A stretch of DNA of 60,000 bases from Symbiodinium natans (GCA_905221605.1 CAJNDS010002246.1:1187429-1247428); one strand, 5' to 3'; numbered from the stretch's first letter, positions 44,533 to 54,395 are shown. The notes: generated by a model from the sequence alone, not told the origin. A program made the numbers and translations.

Positions 44533-44638
44533 AAGGCCCTGCAGGGCTTCTTTGGCCCGCTGTTCCTTTGAAGGGGGTTTCTAGTACGTAGGGCTTGTGT
44601 GGTTTCTAGGGCTTGAAGGCAGGTTTAGGGCTTCTATG

Positions 44639-44735
44639 TTGGGATGTTACCCCTTATGCAAAGAGTCCTGAATAGGGCTTATTCGTACCCCCTATGAGAA
44701 TCCCTCTTAGGGACTGTTAGGGGGGAACATCCCAA
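44639..44735 (+). mobile_element. TIR-A element
   Basis: TTGGGATGTTACCCCTTATG on the left and GGGGGGAACATCCCAA on the right; core GAATAGGGCTTATTCG. Second copy within 300 bp. Confidence 0.75.
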
Positions 44736-45100
44736 CGTATATGGTTTGTAGGGTTCGGGGTTGAGTCTCAACACGTCGAGCAGCGATTTTTCTCCGAATG
44801 CGTGAGACGGCTGCCAGGTTCTCGCTTTGCCGCTGCCGAATATCCGGGCAGTGGCTGCCGCACCACGGCGGAGTGGTTCAGGCTGCCCGCGGGAAGGGGG
44901 GGGGGGGGGGGGAGGTGTACGAGTTTAGGGTTCAGGGTTTAGGGTTTGGGGTTTGGGGTTGGGTTTGGGGTTTGGGGTTTAGGACTGTAAAGGGGTCCGA
45001 TTTGAGTAGCTTTCTAAGGGCCCAAAGTGCTGAGAACCAAAGATCCAGTGCTGCAGGCCCATACACTTCTTGACATTTAAACTGGGAGTGGGGGGGGATT
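44736..45100 (+). other. Unique DNA with G-run and TTTGGGG tract
   Basis: A 91-codon plus-strand frame (44798-45073) is partly protein-like at its start (RFSLCRCRISGQWLPHHGG) but then reads a G-run (44896-44912) and TTTGGGG repeats. The 5' 90 bp may be an exon fragment; the rest is repeat. Confidence 0.35.
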
Positions 45101-45109
45101 GATTATTGG

Positions 45110-45154
45110 ATACCTATAAGTATAGATATAAATATAAATAAATAAACAATATAT

Positions 45155-45200
<46 letters not shown>

Positions 45201-45416
45201 TTATTTATTATTTATTTGTATTATTTTATTTATTTTATTTATTTATTTATTTTCTTACTTATTTACGTATTTATTTATGTATTCAGATTTTTGTTTTTGC
45301 TTATTCAAGCTTTCATTTTTTGTTGCTTATTCAACTATTTATATTTATGTTTTTCTTGTTTAATAAATATTCGTATATATTCACCTTTTCATTTATATTC
45401 TGTATGCGCATATAGT
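45110..45416. repeat. AT-rich TATA/TATTTATT tract
   Basis: TA dinucleotides and TATTTATT tetranucleotide-like repeats. Frames through it encode only Tyr/Phe/Ile/Leu. Confidence 0.95.
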
Positions 45417-45540
45417 AGTGCCAAAAAGTATGCTAAGCAGCTCGAGATCTGGGGTGTCCGAGGCTCTCGCGGCCCCTGGAATGGCCTGGCTTGCCTCGGC
45501 CTGAGCTGGGCGTGCACGGAGCTGAAGAACTCGTTTGGGG
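45417..45540 (+). CDS. Candidate host exon fragment
   Basis: After the AT-rich tract the frame SAKKYAKQLEIWGVRGSRGP, then WNGLACLGLSWACTELKN, is open with sharply higher GC and good coding texture, ending near TTTAGGG repeats at 45548. No family recognised. Confidence 0.4.
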
Positions 45541-45547
45541 TTGAGGG

Positions 45548-45584
45548 TGTTTAGGGTTTAGGGTTTAGGGTTTAGGGTTTAGGG
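45548..45584 (+). repeat. TTTAGGG array
   Basis: Five G-strand units. Confidence 0.95.
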
Positions 45585-45709
45585 GCCGTGGGGGAGGGGT
45601 CAGCAGGACGTTTCTGTGGTAAGGCATCAACCAGGGGCATGGTTCCATGCGGCTTGCTAGGTTCTGTGGGCTTTCTGGCTCAGGGCATTCTCTACTATTT
45701 GCTTATGAA

Positions 45710-45814
45710 ACCTCAAACAATGCAAAATAATCCCAATATTCCCCTTATAAGAAAGATCTTTTTTTTTTTTTTTTTTTTTTTTGGGGGGGGGGGGGGGGTT
45801 GGGGTGCTTAAGCA
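45710..45814 (+). mobile_element. TIR-G element with expanded T-run/G-run
   Basis: TGCTTATGAAACC on the left and GGGGTGCTTAAGCA on the right match the clean copy at 52869-52962, as does ATAATCCCAATATTCCCCTT. A long T-run followed by a long G-run (about 45759-45798) sits where the clean copy has TTATTTGGGG. Confidence 0.65.
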
Positions 45815-45855
45815 AAACCGTAGTTATAGTGTTTAGGGAATGCGTGTGCGCGGCA

Positions 45856-45948
45856 AGTTGCAGCCCAGGCCTTGTGCTCCAGGGCGACGGCAGCCTCCGC
45901 ATGATCAACCTCTGGGAGAAGGACCGTCAATATTCCAGGGAGGCCTAG
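45856..45948 (+). CDS. Candidate host exon fragment
   Basis: Open frame SCSPGLVLQGDGSLRMINLW, then EKDRQYSREA and a TAG. Followed by G-strand telomere-like DNA. No family recognised. Confidence 0.4.
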   Translation, partial: SCSPGLVLQGDGSLRMINLWEKDRQYSREA

Positions 45949-46095
45949 GGTTTATTTATAGGGTTTAGAGGGTTTAGAGGGTTTATAGGCTTTATAGGCT
46001 TTATAGGCTTTATAGGCTTTATAGGCTTTATAGGCTTTATAGGCTTTATAGGGTTTATAGGGTTTATAGGGTTTACAGGGTTTACAGGGTTTACA
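45949..46095 (+). repeat. TTTATAGGC/TTTATAGGG 9-mer array
   Basis: About eight TTTATAGGC units, then TTTATAGGG and TTTACAGGG units: a 9-bp derivative of the telomere-type motif. Confidence 0.92.
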
Positions 46096-46962
46096 GGTTT
46101 AGGGTTCCTAGATAACAGGGTAAGACCTTGGGACAGTATTTTGCGGTGTAGGGGTTGGCGGTTCAGGGCTCAATATTCCAGGGGTTTAGGGTGTAGAATA
46201 GGTAAGACCTTGGGACAGGATTTTATGCAGGAGCCCAACTGGGTCTTCTTTTTTTAGGGCTGTTTACAAGGCCTTGGGCTTAGAGCTTCGAGGTTCTGGG
46301 GCCTGGGGGCTGTAAAAGACCCCATGTTTTTGCTTTCTACACTACGCGTACCCTCTGTATTGTTTTTCTTGTCAGCGCCTCTTGAATTGTTGTTTGGCTC
46401 CAGTTCAGCGCGCTGATATTCAGGGTGTCGGCATTGTGCGAAGGTTAGAAAGGCCGAGTATGTGCCTGGGCGTCGATCGAGAGGTTGTCGGAACCTATCC
46501 TGAACCCTAAACCCTAAACCCTCTACCCCCTTATGTCAAGGGACTCAACCCTTCGACCTCCAAGCTTGTGTTGCTGGGCTTGCGGAAAGCCCGAACTATC
46601 TAAATGCTGATCCCTAGGTACGCAGGCACTTGAAAGTGCATGGGTGCTTCTAGGTAGGGCCATTGCGTTCATCTCCCTTGTTGTACACCGTTCTGTATAA
46701 CCCTGCCGATAACTACCCACGAGCCTTCAAGTAACTATCCTAAGCCCGCAAAGCCTACGCATACCTCCCAGCTATATCCCCCTTGGGAGTTTTTTGCTCA
46801 TATAAAACCCAAGAGGATATTAAAGATTATGTTTTTTGTTAAGGTTCTAAGGGGAGTATAGCCACGATCCTTTAAGTGGAATCCTTCTTGACGACAGACC
46901 CGAAGCCCAAACCGACCCTAAAGGAGGTTGCGGTACTTTAAGGTCCGTGGCTTGGTGAACTT
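46096..46962. other. Unique stretch, no gene seen
   Basis: Short CCCTAAA block at about 46503-46523. A minus-strand frame at 46523-46720 has no domain. Confidence 0.5.
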
Positions 46963-47097
46963 GGTGAACCCGAGCCTCAGCCACCCAAGGAGAAGGAAGC
47001 TGTAGAGGATCCGGGGGGCCTCCTCACAGAAACGGCCCCGACTCCGACGAGAATCCTGGCCTCAGCAGGGTCTTCAAGATCCCGCGGGATGTGTTGA
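46963..47097 (+). CDS. Candidate host exon fragment
   Basis: Two frames look protein-like in sequence: the first half as EPEPQPPKEKEAVEDPGG, the second half, one frame over, as DSDENPGLSRVFKIPRDVLK. This could be an exon with an indel or a fortuitous overlap. No family recognised. Confidence 0.35.
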   Translation, partial: GEPEPQPPKEKEAVEDPGGLLTETAPTPTRILASAGSSRSRGMC

Positions 47098-47117
47098 AGG
47101 CAGAAGCATGCAGATGC

Positions 47118-47230
47118 GGGTTTCCGAAAATGGGGGGGGGGGGGGGGGGGTAATTGCCCTTCATATACCCCACAATAGTATCATCCTTATCATATGAACC
47201 CCCGAAAGGGTACCCTATTTTCGGAAACCC
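47118..47230 (+). mobile_element. TIR-B element, best copy
   Basis: GGGTTTCCGAAAATGGGG (expanded G-run) on the left and ACCCTATTTTCGGAAACCC on the right are inverted repeats. The AT-rich interior (CCCACAATAGTATCATCC) is non-coding. Confidence 0.75.
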
Positions 47231-47389
47231 CCAAATATCCCCACGCCGGCAGTTTCACAAGACGCCAGCTTGGCCACACACGCATCGCGCTTGCTGCACG
47301 CGTGCCTTTGCCACTGCCAACGGCCCGGGACCTGGCTCGAGAACCACGAAAGCCTCAAACCCAGAAGCCAGAAACCACCAAACCCTGAA

Positions 47390-47436
47390 CAGTAAAACCC
47401 TAAACCCTAAACCCTAAACCCTAAACCCTAAACTCC
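47390..47436 (-). repeat. CCCTAAA array
   Basis: About five C-strand units. Confidence 0.93.
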
Positions 47437-47453
47437 CCAACCCCAAAAAATGC

Positions 47454-47624
47454 CTGAACGAGGACGAAGCAGAGAGGGACTCGCTGTTGCCGGAGGAGCA
47501 GCGCAGCTACCGCCTTGTCACGGCCTTACATGCGGCTTTAGCCTCTGAACTTTTGGTTCCAGGGAGCTTTCAGTGTTTTAAAGCGAGCTTGTGGCTTTCG
47601 GGGCTTGTTATTGTTGGGACTTGA
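47454..47624 (+). CDS. Candidate host coding fragment
   Basis: 56-codon open frame starting LNEDEAERDSLLPEEQRSYR, then LVTALHAALASELL, ending in TGA. The first ~80 bp are the most protein-like. No family recognised. A competing frame from ATG 47450 is less convincing. Confidence 0.35.
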   Translation: MNEDEAERDSLLPEEQRSYRLVTALHAALASELLVPGSFQCFKASLWLSGLVIVGT

Positions 47625-47667
47625 GAGGGCTGTTCTCTTTTAGGGTCCAACTTCCGTTGGGGGAGAG

Positions 47668-47751
47668 ATGGAACGCGTGGAGCGGAGGCTCGAGGCTTTG
47701 AGGTTGCAGAGGCTCAGGGCATCTATGTCTCGTCGGGCAATTTTTCTCGCC
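47668..47751 (+). CDS. Candidate start exon (coiled-coil-like)
   Basis: ATG at 47668 followed by ERVERRLEALRLQRLRASMS, an amphipathic Leu/Arg helix. Downstream codons to 47862 are less protein-like and run into repeat-like DNA. No family recognised. Confidence 0.35.
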
Positions 47752-47862
47752 TCAAGTTTAGACCCCAAAGCCCCAAAACCCAACACCCCTCTTCAAGAAG
47801 CGCTTTGTTCCCGGACTCCCGAAACCAGCACGCGATTAGGGTTTAGGGATCCTAAGCCCTGA

Positions 47863-48565
47863 GCCCCTCCACCCCTGCGAATTTCATCTAAACGCCCCGA
47901 AAGAAAACAAAAAACTCCTAAAAGTCCCAAAAAACATGCAAGAAAAGGCCTACAAACAAAAAAAACACCTAAACAAAAGAACCTAAAAACAAAAAGCACC
48001 CAACAAAAGTCCACAAACACAAGCAAACAAAGACCTGCAGGTGGCCAGCCAGGTCGAGGTTCCCGTGCCGTTGCCGAGGCAGGCCCCATGACCTACCTTT
48101 GGGGTTTTAGGGGCTTGACAGGGTTTTAGGGGTTTAGGGTTTATGAGGGTATTGGGGGTTTAGGGTTTAGAGTTTGAGGGCTTGACTTTGGGGGCTTTAG
48201 GGCTTGTGGTTTATTTCGGGGGGTTTTTAGGGGTTTAGGGGATACAGGGTTTTGTTTACCTTCTTTGGGGTGTTAGGGCTTGTCATCACAGGCTTTTAAG
48301 CTTTAAGGTTTATGGGGCTTTAGGGCTTTAATGCTGGGATGGGGATATAGTGTTTGAAGGTAGGCTAAGAGACTTGAGGCCTGGGGCGAAGGGTTTCAGG
48401 GTTTGGTGGCTTTTGTTAAATGTGGTTGGGGGCTGTGGGGTTTGAGGGATTGTAGGGCTCTTAGGCCTTTAAGGGTTTTAGTAGGCTAGGCCGATGTCCT
48501 GAGTTTGGGGCGTTGGAGGTTTAGGGTTCAGGGTGTCGGTTTCGATGTGACTTGCGGTTGACAAG
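47863..48565. other. Degenerate telomere-type and unique DNA
   Basis: A-rich unique DNA to about 48050, then diverged G-strand words. Minus-strand frame 47793-48089 is a low-complexity Phe/Leu/Val reading of an AC-rich stretch and is not called. Confidence 0.5.
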
Positions 48566-48614
48566 GTTTTTTTTTTTTGTTTTTTTTTTGGGGGGTGGGG
48601 GGGGGGGGGGGGCA
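48566..48614 (+). repeat. T-run/G-run tract
   Basis: Two T-runs separated by G, then G-runs with one T. Confidence 0.95.
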
Positions 48615-49344
48615 TTGTGGGCTGGGAGTTGACGGCTTGTTTTGCGTGATGTGTTGCTGTTCGGCTGATATTGTTGTATGGGGCCCCAAGCAAACATCTG
48701 GGTCGCTTTTGGCATCTTTCCTTACCGTACTGTATCTAGGTAGGAAGAGCTGCACGGCACGCCCCTACAAGAAAGGAAGGGTTCAAACTTTCAGGTGTTA
48801 AGGCTTCGAGTTTAGGGTTTCTGCCTTTGGGGTATGAGGGCACCTTTTGGGACACTTCTCATGTTAGCGGTGTGAGCTTTAGTGAATTTGGGTTGCGCAG
48901 TGTCCCAGGACGCCGATGCTACTTCACCTGTGCGAACCTCAGGGAGAGTTTATTTTGTTTGTTTTTGATATGGGGGTGTTGCTCTTAAGGCTTTTCGGGT
49001 TCAGGGTCCAGGGCAGGTTTCAGGTTTCATTAGGGTTCAGGCTCAGACGATTTTGACTCCGGGGTCTGATAGAGTTACAAGACAGGACACACACAGAGTA
49101 CGAGTTGCGGATGAGATCCTTCGGAGTAAAGGATTGGGGCTTACTCACCGCCCCCACCCCCCGGACAACCCTAGAAAAGCTCGGCAAAACTCCCCCAAAG
49201 CCCCACAAAAATAGAAACCCAGAAACAACCAAAAAAAGCAAACAACTTCGAGAAGGCCCACAACAAAAGCCGTAGAAATAGCCCTAGAAATAGAGACCCG
49301 CATAAACATAAAAAAGGACCTTATAAGCTCCACGTCAGACGTCC
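48615..49344. other. Unique stretch, no confident gene
   Basis: Small frames on both strands (48577-48801 plus; 49020-49333 minus) without domains. The minus-strand ones read AC-rich DNA as Phe/Leu/Val/Gly. Confidence 0.5.
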
Positions 49345-49461
49345 CTAAACCCTAAACCCTAAGCCCTAAGCCCTAAAACCTAAACCCTAAGCCCTAAACC
49401 CTAAACCCTAAACCCTAAACCCTAAACCCTAAACCCTAAACCCTAAACCCTAAACCCTAAA
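49345..49461 (-). repeat. CCCTAAA array
   Basis: About sixteen C-strand units, the first few degenerate. Confidence 0.97.
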
Positions 49462-49462
49462 G

Positions 49463-49546
49463 AGCCAGAGCAGCATGCGCGCCCAGCCAAGGCTCAAGCC
49501 GGACCCGAGGATGTCAGGCGGTCCCCCCATGCTTAGGGGCTTTTGA
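49463..49546 (+). CDS. Candidate host exon fragment
   Basis: After CCCTAAAG the frame SQSSMRAQPRLKPDPRMSGG runs to a TGA. G-strand array begins at 49564. No family recognised. Confidence 0.3.
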   Translation, partial: SQSSMRAQPRLKPDPRMSGGPPMLRGF

Positions 49547-49563
49547 AGGCTTCTTACGGCATG

Positions 49564-50003
49564 TAGGGTTTAGGGTTTAGGGTTTAGGGTTTAGGGTTTA
49601 GGGCTTAGGGTTTAGGGTTTAGGGTTTTTGGCTTAGGGTTTAGGGTTTAGGGTTTATAGGGTTTATGGTTTAGGGTTTAGGGTTTAGGGTTTAGGGTTTA
49701 GGGTTTAGGGCTTAGGGTTTAGGGTTTAGGGTTTAGGGGGTTTAGGGTTTAGGGTTTAGGGTTTATAGGGTTTAGGGTTTAGGGTTTAGGGTTTAGGGTT
49801 TAGGGTTTAGGGTTTAGGGGGTTTAGGGTTTAGGGTTTAGGGTTTATAGGGTTTGGGGTTTAGGGTTTAGGGTTTATAGGGTTTAGGGTTTAGGATTTAT
49901 AGGGTTTAGGGTTTATAGGGTTTAGGGTTTAGGGTTTAGGGTTCACGGTTTAGGGTTTAGGGTTTAGGGTTTAGGGTTTAGGGTTTAGGGTTTAGGGTTT
50001 AGG
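49564..50003 (+). repeat. Largest TTTAGGG array in the window
   Basis: About 440 bp of G-strand repeats, mostly TTTAGGG with regularly scattered TTTATAGGG and single GGGCTTA/TTTTTGG variants. The spacing of TTTATAGGG variants suggests duplication of longer multi-unit blocks. Confidence 0.97.
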
Positions 50004-50394
50004 GGTCTTTTAGGGGCTTTCAGGGCTTCTTGGTTCTTTAGGAGTTTTATGAGTTCAGGGCTTTAAGGCCATGCTTTCGAGCTTTGAGGGCTCTTGTTTT
50101 TGTTTTGGAGTTTAGGGTTTTAAGGCTTAGACCTCAGGGCTTGGAGGGCTTTTGTTCTTGTTTAGGGGTTAAGGGTCTTTTGAGTTTTAGGGTGTATTAT
50201 GGGTTTAGGGGGTTTGGGGGGGTTTAAGGGTTTAGCAGGTTTAGCACGGGCTTTAGGGTTTAGTGAGGGTTTTAGGGCTGTACACATTTCAACCGTTACG
50301 TGCCTATGGCGTTTTACGGTACCAATGTTGAAGATTCACCCTAAACCCTATAAACCAGCGAGGGTACCCTTTTTCAATACTCTTGGGTCTAGAG
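50004..50394. other. Degenerate G-strand DNA
   Basis: Diverged TTTAGGG words; a 76-codon frame (50199-50429) reads GLGGLGG-type repeat translation and is not called. Confidence 0.6.
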
Positions 50395-50500
50395 TACCCT
50401 TAAACCCTAAGCCCTACCCTAAACCCTAAACCCTCAACCCTCAACCCTGAACCCTGAACCCTGAACCCTAAACCCTTAACCCTAAACCCTAAACCCTAAA
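50395..50500 (-). repeat. CCCTAAA/CCCTGAA array
   Basis: C-strand units including three consecutive CCCTGAA variants. Confidence 0.93.
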
Positions 50501-50501
50501 C

Positions 50502-50618
50502 GAGTACAAAGCCCGGCGCATGGCAGGCACCTCCCACGCATCGCTCCTCTATGCCGGGCAGACGGGCGAGAAGCTAGATGTGGCCGGCGGTCTCGGGGGG
50601 CTCTGTTGTGGTGCGTAA
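50502..50618 (+). CDS. Candidate host exon fragment
   Basis: Directly after CCCTAAAC, frame EYKARRMAGTSHASLLYAGQ, then TGEKLDVAGGLGGL, open to TAA 50616-50618. A possible donor (GTAACT) overlaps that stop. G-strand repeats follow. No family recognised. Confidence 0.42.
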   Translation, partial: EYKARRMAGTSHASLLYAGQTGEKLDVAGGLGGLCCGA

Positions 50619-50619
50619 C

Positions 50620-50764
50620 TAGGGCTTAGGGCTTAGGGCTTAGGGCTTAGGGCTTAGGGCTTAGGGCTTAGGGCTTAGGGCTTAGGGCTTAGGGTTTAGG
50701 GTTTAGGGTTTAGGGTTTAGGGTTTAGGGTTTAGGGTTTAGGGTTTAGGGTTTAGGGTTTGGGG
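50620..50764 (+). repeat. GGGCTTA block then TTTAGGG block
   Basis: About ten GGGCTTA units switch abruptly to about ten TTTAGGG units. Confidence 0.97.
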
Positions 50765-50774
50765 CCCTCGGAAT

Positions 50775-50850
50775 AGTCATACTTTCCCATGTTTTGGGTT
50801 TTAAAGGGTCCTGTCTAGGAATGGTTTCAGAGGGTTTTAAGGGCCATCCT
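50775..50850 (+). mobile_element. Family F repeat, partial
   Basis: AAAGGGTCCTGTCTAGGAAT and AGAGGGTTTTAAGGGCCATC match the family F tail. Confidence 0.45.
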
Positions 50851-50901
50851 AGAACAAGAAACCCCAAACCCGCAGCCCCCCCGCAAAAAAAGGAAGGGAT
50901 G

Positions 50902-51028
50902 GGGTTTAGGGTTTATAGGGTTTAGGGTTTGTAGGGTTTAGGGTTTATAGGGTTTAGGGTTTATAGGGTTCAGGGTTTATAGGGTTTATAGGGTTTTGGG
51001 TTTATAGGGGTTTAGGGTTTTGGGTATC
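50902..51028 (+). repeat. TTTATAGGG/TTTAGGG mixed array
   Basis: Alternating TTTATAGGG and TTTAGGG units. Confidence 0.93.
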
Positions 51029-51145
51029 CAGTTGCCGGACTACTTGGACACCCAGGGAATCTTACAGCCTTGTCATCGTCCGGGCCTTGACGCCCTCTTC
51101 TCACACTGCACCCTTAATCCCTAAACCCTAGACACCCAAAACCCA

Positions 51146-51322
51146 AAATCCTCTGCCACGGAAGGGAGGGACAAGCCAAACCCTGCGGCGCCAGCAGAGC
51201 CGGCTTTGCTGCCCCTGCTCGAGGAGCGCATTGAGACGATGCAAGCCCTTTCCGATGCACGTTGGACGGCGCTCTTGGGCCAGTGGATGGTGGCTGTTGG
51301 GGTGCTTCGCTATGCCCATGAC
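51146..51322 (+). CDS. Candidate host exon
   Basis: Fifty-nine open codons of strong coding texture, including KPNPAAPAEPALLPLLEERI, ETMQALSDARWTALLGQWMV and AVGVLRYAHD, consistent with an alpha-helical protein segment. CCCTAAA-type DNA lies on both sides. No ATG near its start, so it is an internal exon or fragment. Family not recognised. Confidence 0.45.
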
Positions 51323-52868
51323 CCTAAACCCTAAACCCTAGACCCTAAACCCTAAACCCAGTCGAGCGGTCTTGGTGCATCAAGATCACAGCGTCGACCG
51401 TTCATTGCCTTTGCCCACGAGGTAAGCAGAAGCACCTGCGTAGTGGGTTCTCTTGGTCAGTGCCAGCGAAATTTGGTGGTGGCTGGTGTTGGGCAACAGC
51501 ATGATCCTCCACGTTGGCTTCCAAGCCTTACAGGGCTTCGGGTCTTGCCTTCCCTCTAGCAAACCCAACACCTGGCTTTGGGCCTCTGATCGCTATAATT
51601 ATCAACACGAGTTGAATGAATGACGGCTGGCAATAATGATGATCTGCAAAACTCTGTTCATATATTCACATCATGAACACCATCTAAATGCGTTTAACTC
51701 GTTTTTGTCATATTGAGATTCAGCAGCCAGAGAGAACAAATAGCGACAGCTACCCACATGCCTTGCCCATCTTTACGAACGCCCTAAAGGGCCCTCCATC
51801 GTCGCACCCTGCAGGGTCGAAGGCGAGGAGCCTCATGCGAAGCCCCTAAACCCCAAAACCCCAAACCCTATATCCCTGAGCCTACAAAAACTCTAAACCC
51901 TAAATCCCTGAACCTAAACCCTAAAACCCCAAACCCTAAATCCCTGAACCTAAACCCTAAAACTCTAAACCCTAAATCTTTAAGCCGTAAGCCCGGACCA
52001 TCAACAACGTCGCATTTCAGGGCTTGAGGCTTGAAGAGGGTTTAAGGTGGGCTTTGGTTTAGGATCTAGGGGGTTTAGGGTTTTGTGGGTGTAGGTGGTT
52101 TACTTGGAGGTCCACGGGTACTTAAAATTGGGATTGTTTGGTTTAGCGGTTTAACCCGAAACCCTGAACCCCAAACCCTAAATCCCAAACTGGGGTCCAA
52201 GGGTCCAAGTAAAACGCCTCACGAGAACCCCGCATCCGTTTTGCCAGGCTGTGCTTGACCCTTGTCTGCACTGAAAACCGAAAGCCCTCGCCCTCGCAAA
52301 AGCCCCAATCCCTCAAACCCCAAGGACACTCGCTTCATTTCAATCTGGATCCCCGGGATCTAAGCCCCCTCCATTGCTCTCCCGAAATTCACCTTTGTTC
52401 TTTGTTGAGGCTGAGTGACACTCGGGTGCTACTGTAAAAAGCCTTTAGAAAACCCAAAGATTAGCCGGTTCCCAAAAAATTCAGCAAGTAAGAGTAGGCG
52501 AAAGTAGCGGGAGCGAAGAACAAGTGGGATTTCATGTCCAAGCGTGGGTTAGCTGAGGGTACGATGTCGTGACTCTGTCACGCTCTGGGACCCCTGTTGA
52601 TTGCACTTCTTGTGGTTTCAAGGGCTGTAAACCACCTTCAGGCAAAAATAGGTTACTCTGAGTTCCTGGGTTGCTTGACTGCAAACCCCCTCCCCGGACT
52701 CTGCTCGCGTGTGGAGGGTTCAGGGCTCAGGGTGCAGTTGGGCCCTAGAACCTCAGCCCAAGCCTGCACCCTTTTCATAGGGGGATGGGGAGGGGGATTC
52801 GGGTGTACGCGACTCAGGCTCACCCGGTCCGAAGCACCCTTACATCCCAAACCACAGGTGCTACTATG
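51323..52868. other. Unique stretch with degenerate CCCTAAA, no gene called
   Basis: CCCTAAA variants at about 51323-51360, 51840-51975 and 52150-52185. Frames at 51386-51571 (-), 52255-52437 (+) and 52597-52875 (+) show no domains. Confidence 0.5.
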
Positions 52869-52962
52869 TGCTTAAGAACCCCGAAAGAATAAACAAATGA
52901 TAATCCCTATATTCCCCTTACAAGGAAGAATATGGTTGTATTATTTGGGGGGTTCTTAAGCA
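52869..52962 (+). mobile_element. TIR-G element, clean copy
   Basis: 94 bp with a perfect 14-bp terminal inverted repeat (TGCTTAAGAACCCC and GGGGTTCTTAAGCA). The interior ATAATCCCTATATTCCCCTT is shared with 45710-45814. Non-coding. Confidence 0.8.
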
Positions 52963-53353
52963 TTTAGGAGGGTGCCTGTGATACTTGAAGTCTGATTGGG
53001 TTTTTGTAGGGTGAAAGGTAGAGCATCTGTCTACTGCGCGTAAGTACATGTTACTGTTTCGAGGTTTCGTAGTGACAGTTTGGGTTGCAAGTAGGAGAAC
53101 CCCAGCTCGCTCCAGGTGGTGTGTCAGCGGGATACGAACGGGGTTAGCAATGTGAGGGCAATGTCAACCCCACTTCGAACTGTACATACCTTCCAACAAA
53201 GTCATCCCTTCATTCCATAACCCCAAAAAGCCCTAAACGCTACCAACCTCCAAAAATCCGGGGCCCTAAGCCTAAACCCTAAACCCTACAAGACCCCCAA
53301 AAGCCCTTAAAAAATGGCTCTGCTACCCTATAAACCCCAACAGCCCCTAAAAA
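52963..53353. other. Unique stretch, no gene seen
   Basis: Includes GGTAGAGCATCTGTC at about 53010, reminiscent of a tRNA D-arm but without a foldable partner. Degenerate CCCTAAA follows to 53350. Confidence 0.45.
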
Positions 53354-53449
53354 ATGGCTCAGTTATCCGAGGGCCTGGAGCGGGCCACGCAGGGCCTCCG
53401 CGCCGTGCGGCGCTCCGGGGCAGAGCTGGAGGCCAGAAGTTGTAGCTGA
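53354..53449 (+). CDS. Candidate small frame or exon
   Basis: ATG-to-stop frame of 31 codons (MAQLSEGLERATQGLRAVRR, then SGAELEARSCS), amphipathic and GC-rich. The ATG follows CCTAAAAAATGG, a word also present ~40 bp upstream. No family recognised. Confidence 0.35.
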   Translation: MAQLSEGLERATQGLRAVRRSGAELEARSCS

Positions 53450-53467
53450 TGGGGGCCCTCAGACTTT

Positions 53468-53502
53468 AGACTTTAGGGTTTAGGGTTTAGGGTTTAGGGT
53501 TC
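53468..53502 (+). repeat. TTTAGGG array
   Basis: Four to five G-strand units. Confidence 0.9.
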
Positions 53503-53715
53503 AGAGGTTTTGGTCTATCGGGGCTTGTGGTGGTATGCCTTAGAGGTGGAGACAATGCTTCGTACCACTAGCGACGTCTCTTGTTCATTTCCCCTCATGG
53601 GTTACGTATAAGACCGCTTTGCGCTGGAAAGGCACTGGATCCTTCCCTCCTGAGCCTGTCCCCTTTTTTTGTAAACTCGGTCAAAACGGTACCTTATTGG
53701 CCTGCGCATAAATTC

Positions 53716-53750
53716 CAAAAAAAAGGCCCCCCCCCCCCCCCCCCCCCCCC
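53716..53750 (-). repeat. A-run/C-run tract
   Basis: AAAAAAAAGG then about 23 C, the complement of the T-run/G-run tracts elsewhere. Confidence 0.9.
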
Positions 53751-53827
53751 GCCCTCCCAAGAAGACAAGAAGACAGGCCCCAAAAATTTCAGAATGACCC
53801 CTGACATATTTTTGGTTCAAGTTCGCT

Positions 53828-54395
53828 TATAAAGAAACCGAACCCAAAAGGGTAGACCCTATCCTCTTAACCCTAAACCCTTCAAAAGGAACCAAACCCC
53901 GAAGGGGTAGACCGCTTATTCTTCACCCTAAACCAGAAACCCTGAGAAAGAAACCAAACCCAAAAGGGTAGACCCGATATCATTCTCCCTAAACCCTAGT
54001 TACCCTTAACCCTTATACAGAAACCAAACCCAAAAGGGTACCCTATCTTACTATCCCTAAACCCTACACCCTGATTTCTAAAAAAGCGAAACCAAAAGGG
54101 TAGACCTTTATTTTGTGAACCCTGAACCCGAAACCCTAGAGAAGTCAAACCGCCAAAGCAGGGTGGACCCTTGTTGTTAACCCTAAACCCTAAACCCTCA
54201 CGACGCCAAGCCCAAAAGGGTACACTACATTATTCACCCAAAACCCTAAACCCTTATAGTGAAACCAAACCCAAACAAGGGCACCCCATACTATTAACCC
54301 CCCAGCCCTAAAAAAAACAAACCCCCAAACAGGGTAGACCCTTACTAGAATACAAGAAACCAAATCCCCAAACAAGGTAGCCCCTTTGTGAGAAT
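53828..54395 (-). repeat. Ten-unit ~58-bp minisatellite
   Basis: Units start with GAAACCAAACCCAAAAGGGT, then AGACCCTAT-like, then TTAACCCTAAACCCT, at about 53832, 53886, 53945, 54014, 54078, 54136, 54200, 54256, 54311 and 54354. Each unit ends in CCCTAAA-type sequence, so it is a higher-order repeat built on the telomere-type motif. Confidence 0.85.

Noticed and set aside
45161-45415. Hydrophobic Tyr/Phe/Ile frame resembling a membrane protein
   Set aside because: Translation of a TATTTATT microsatellite.
53005-53080. tRNA-like D-arm (GGTAGAGCATCTGTC)
   Set aside because: No acceptor stem or T-arm that pairs could be found by eye; likely chance.
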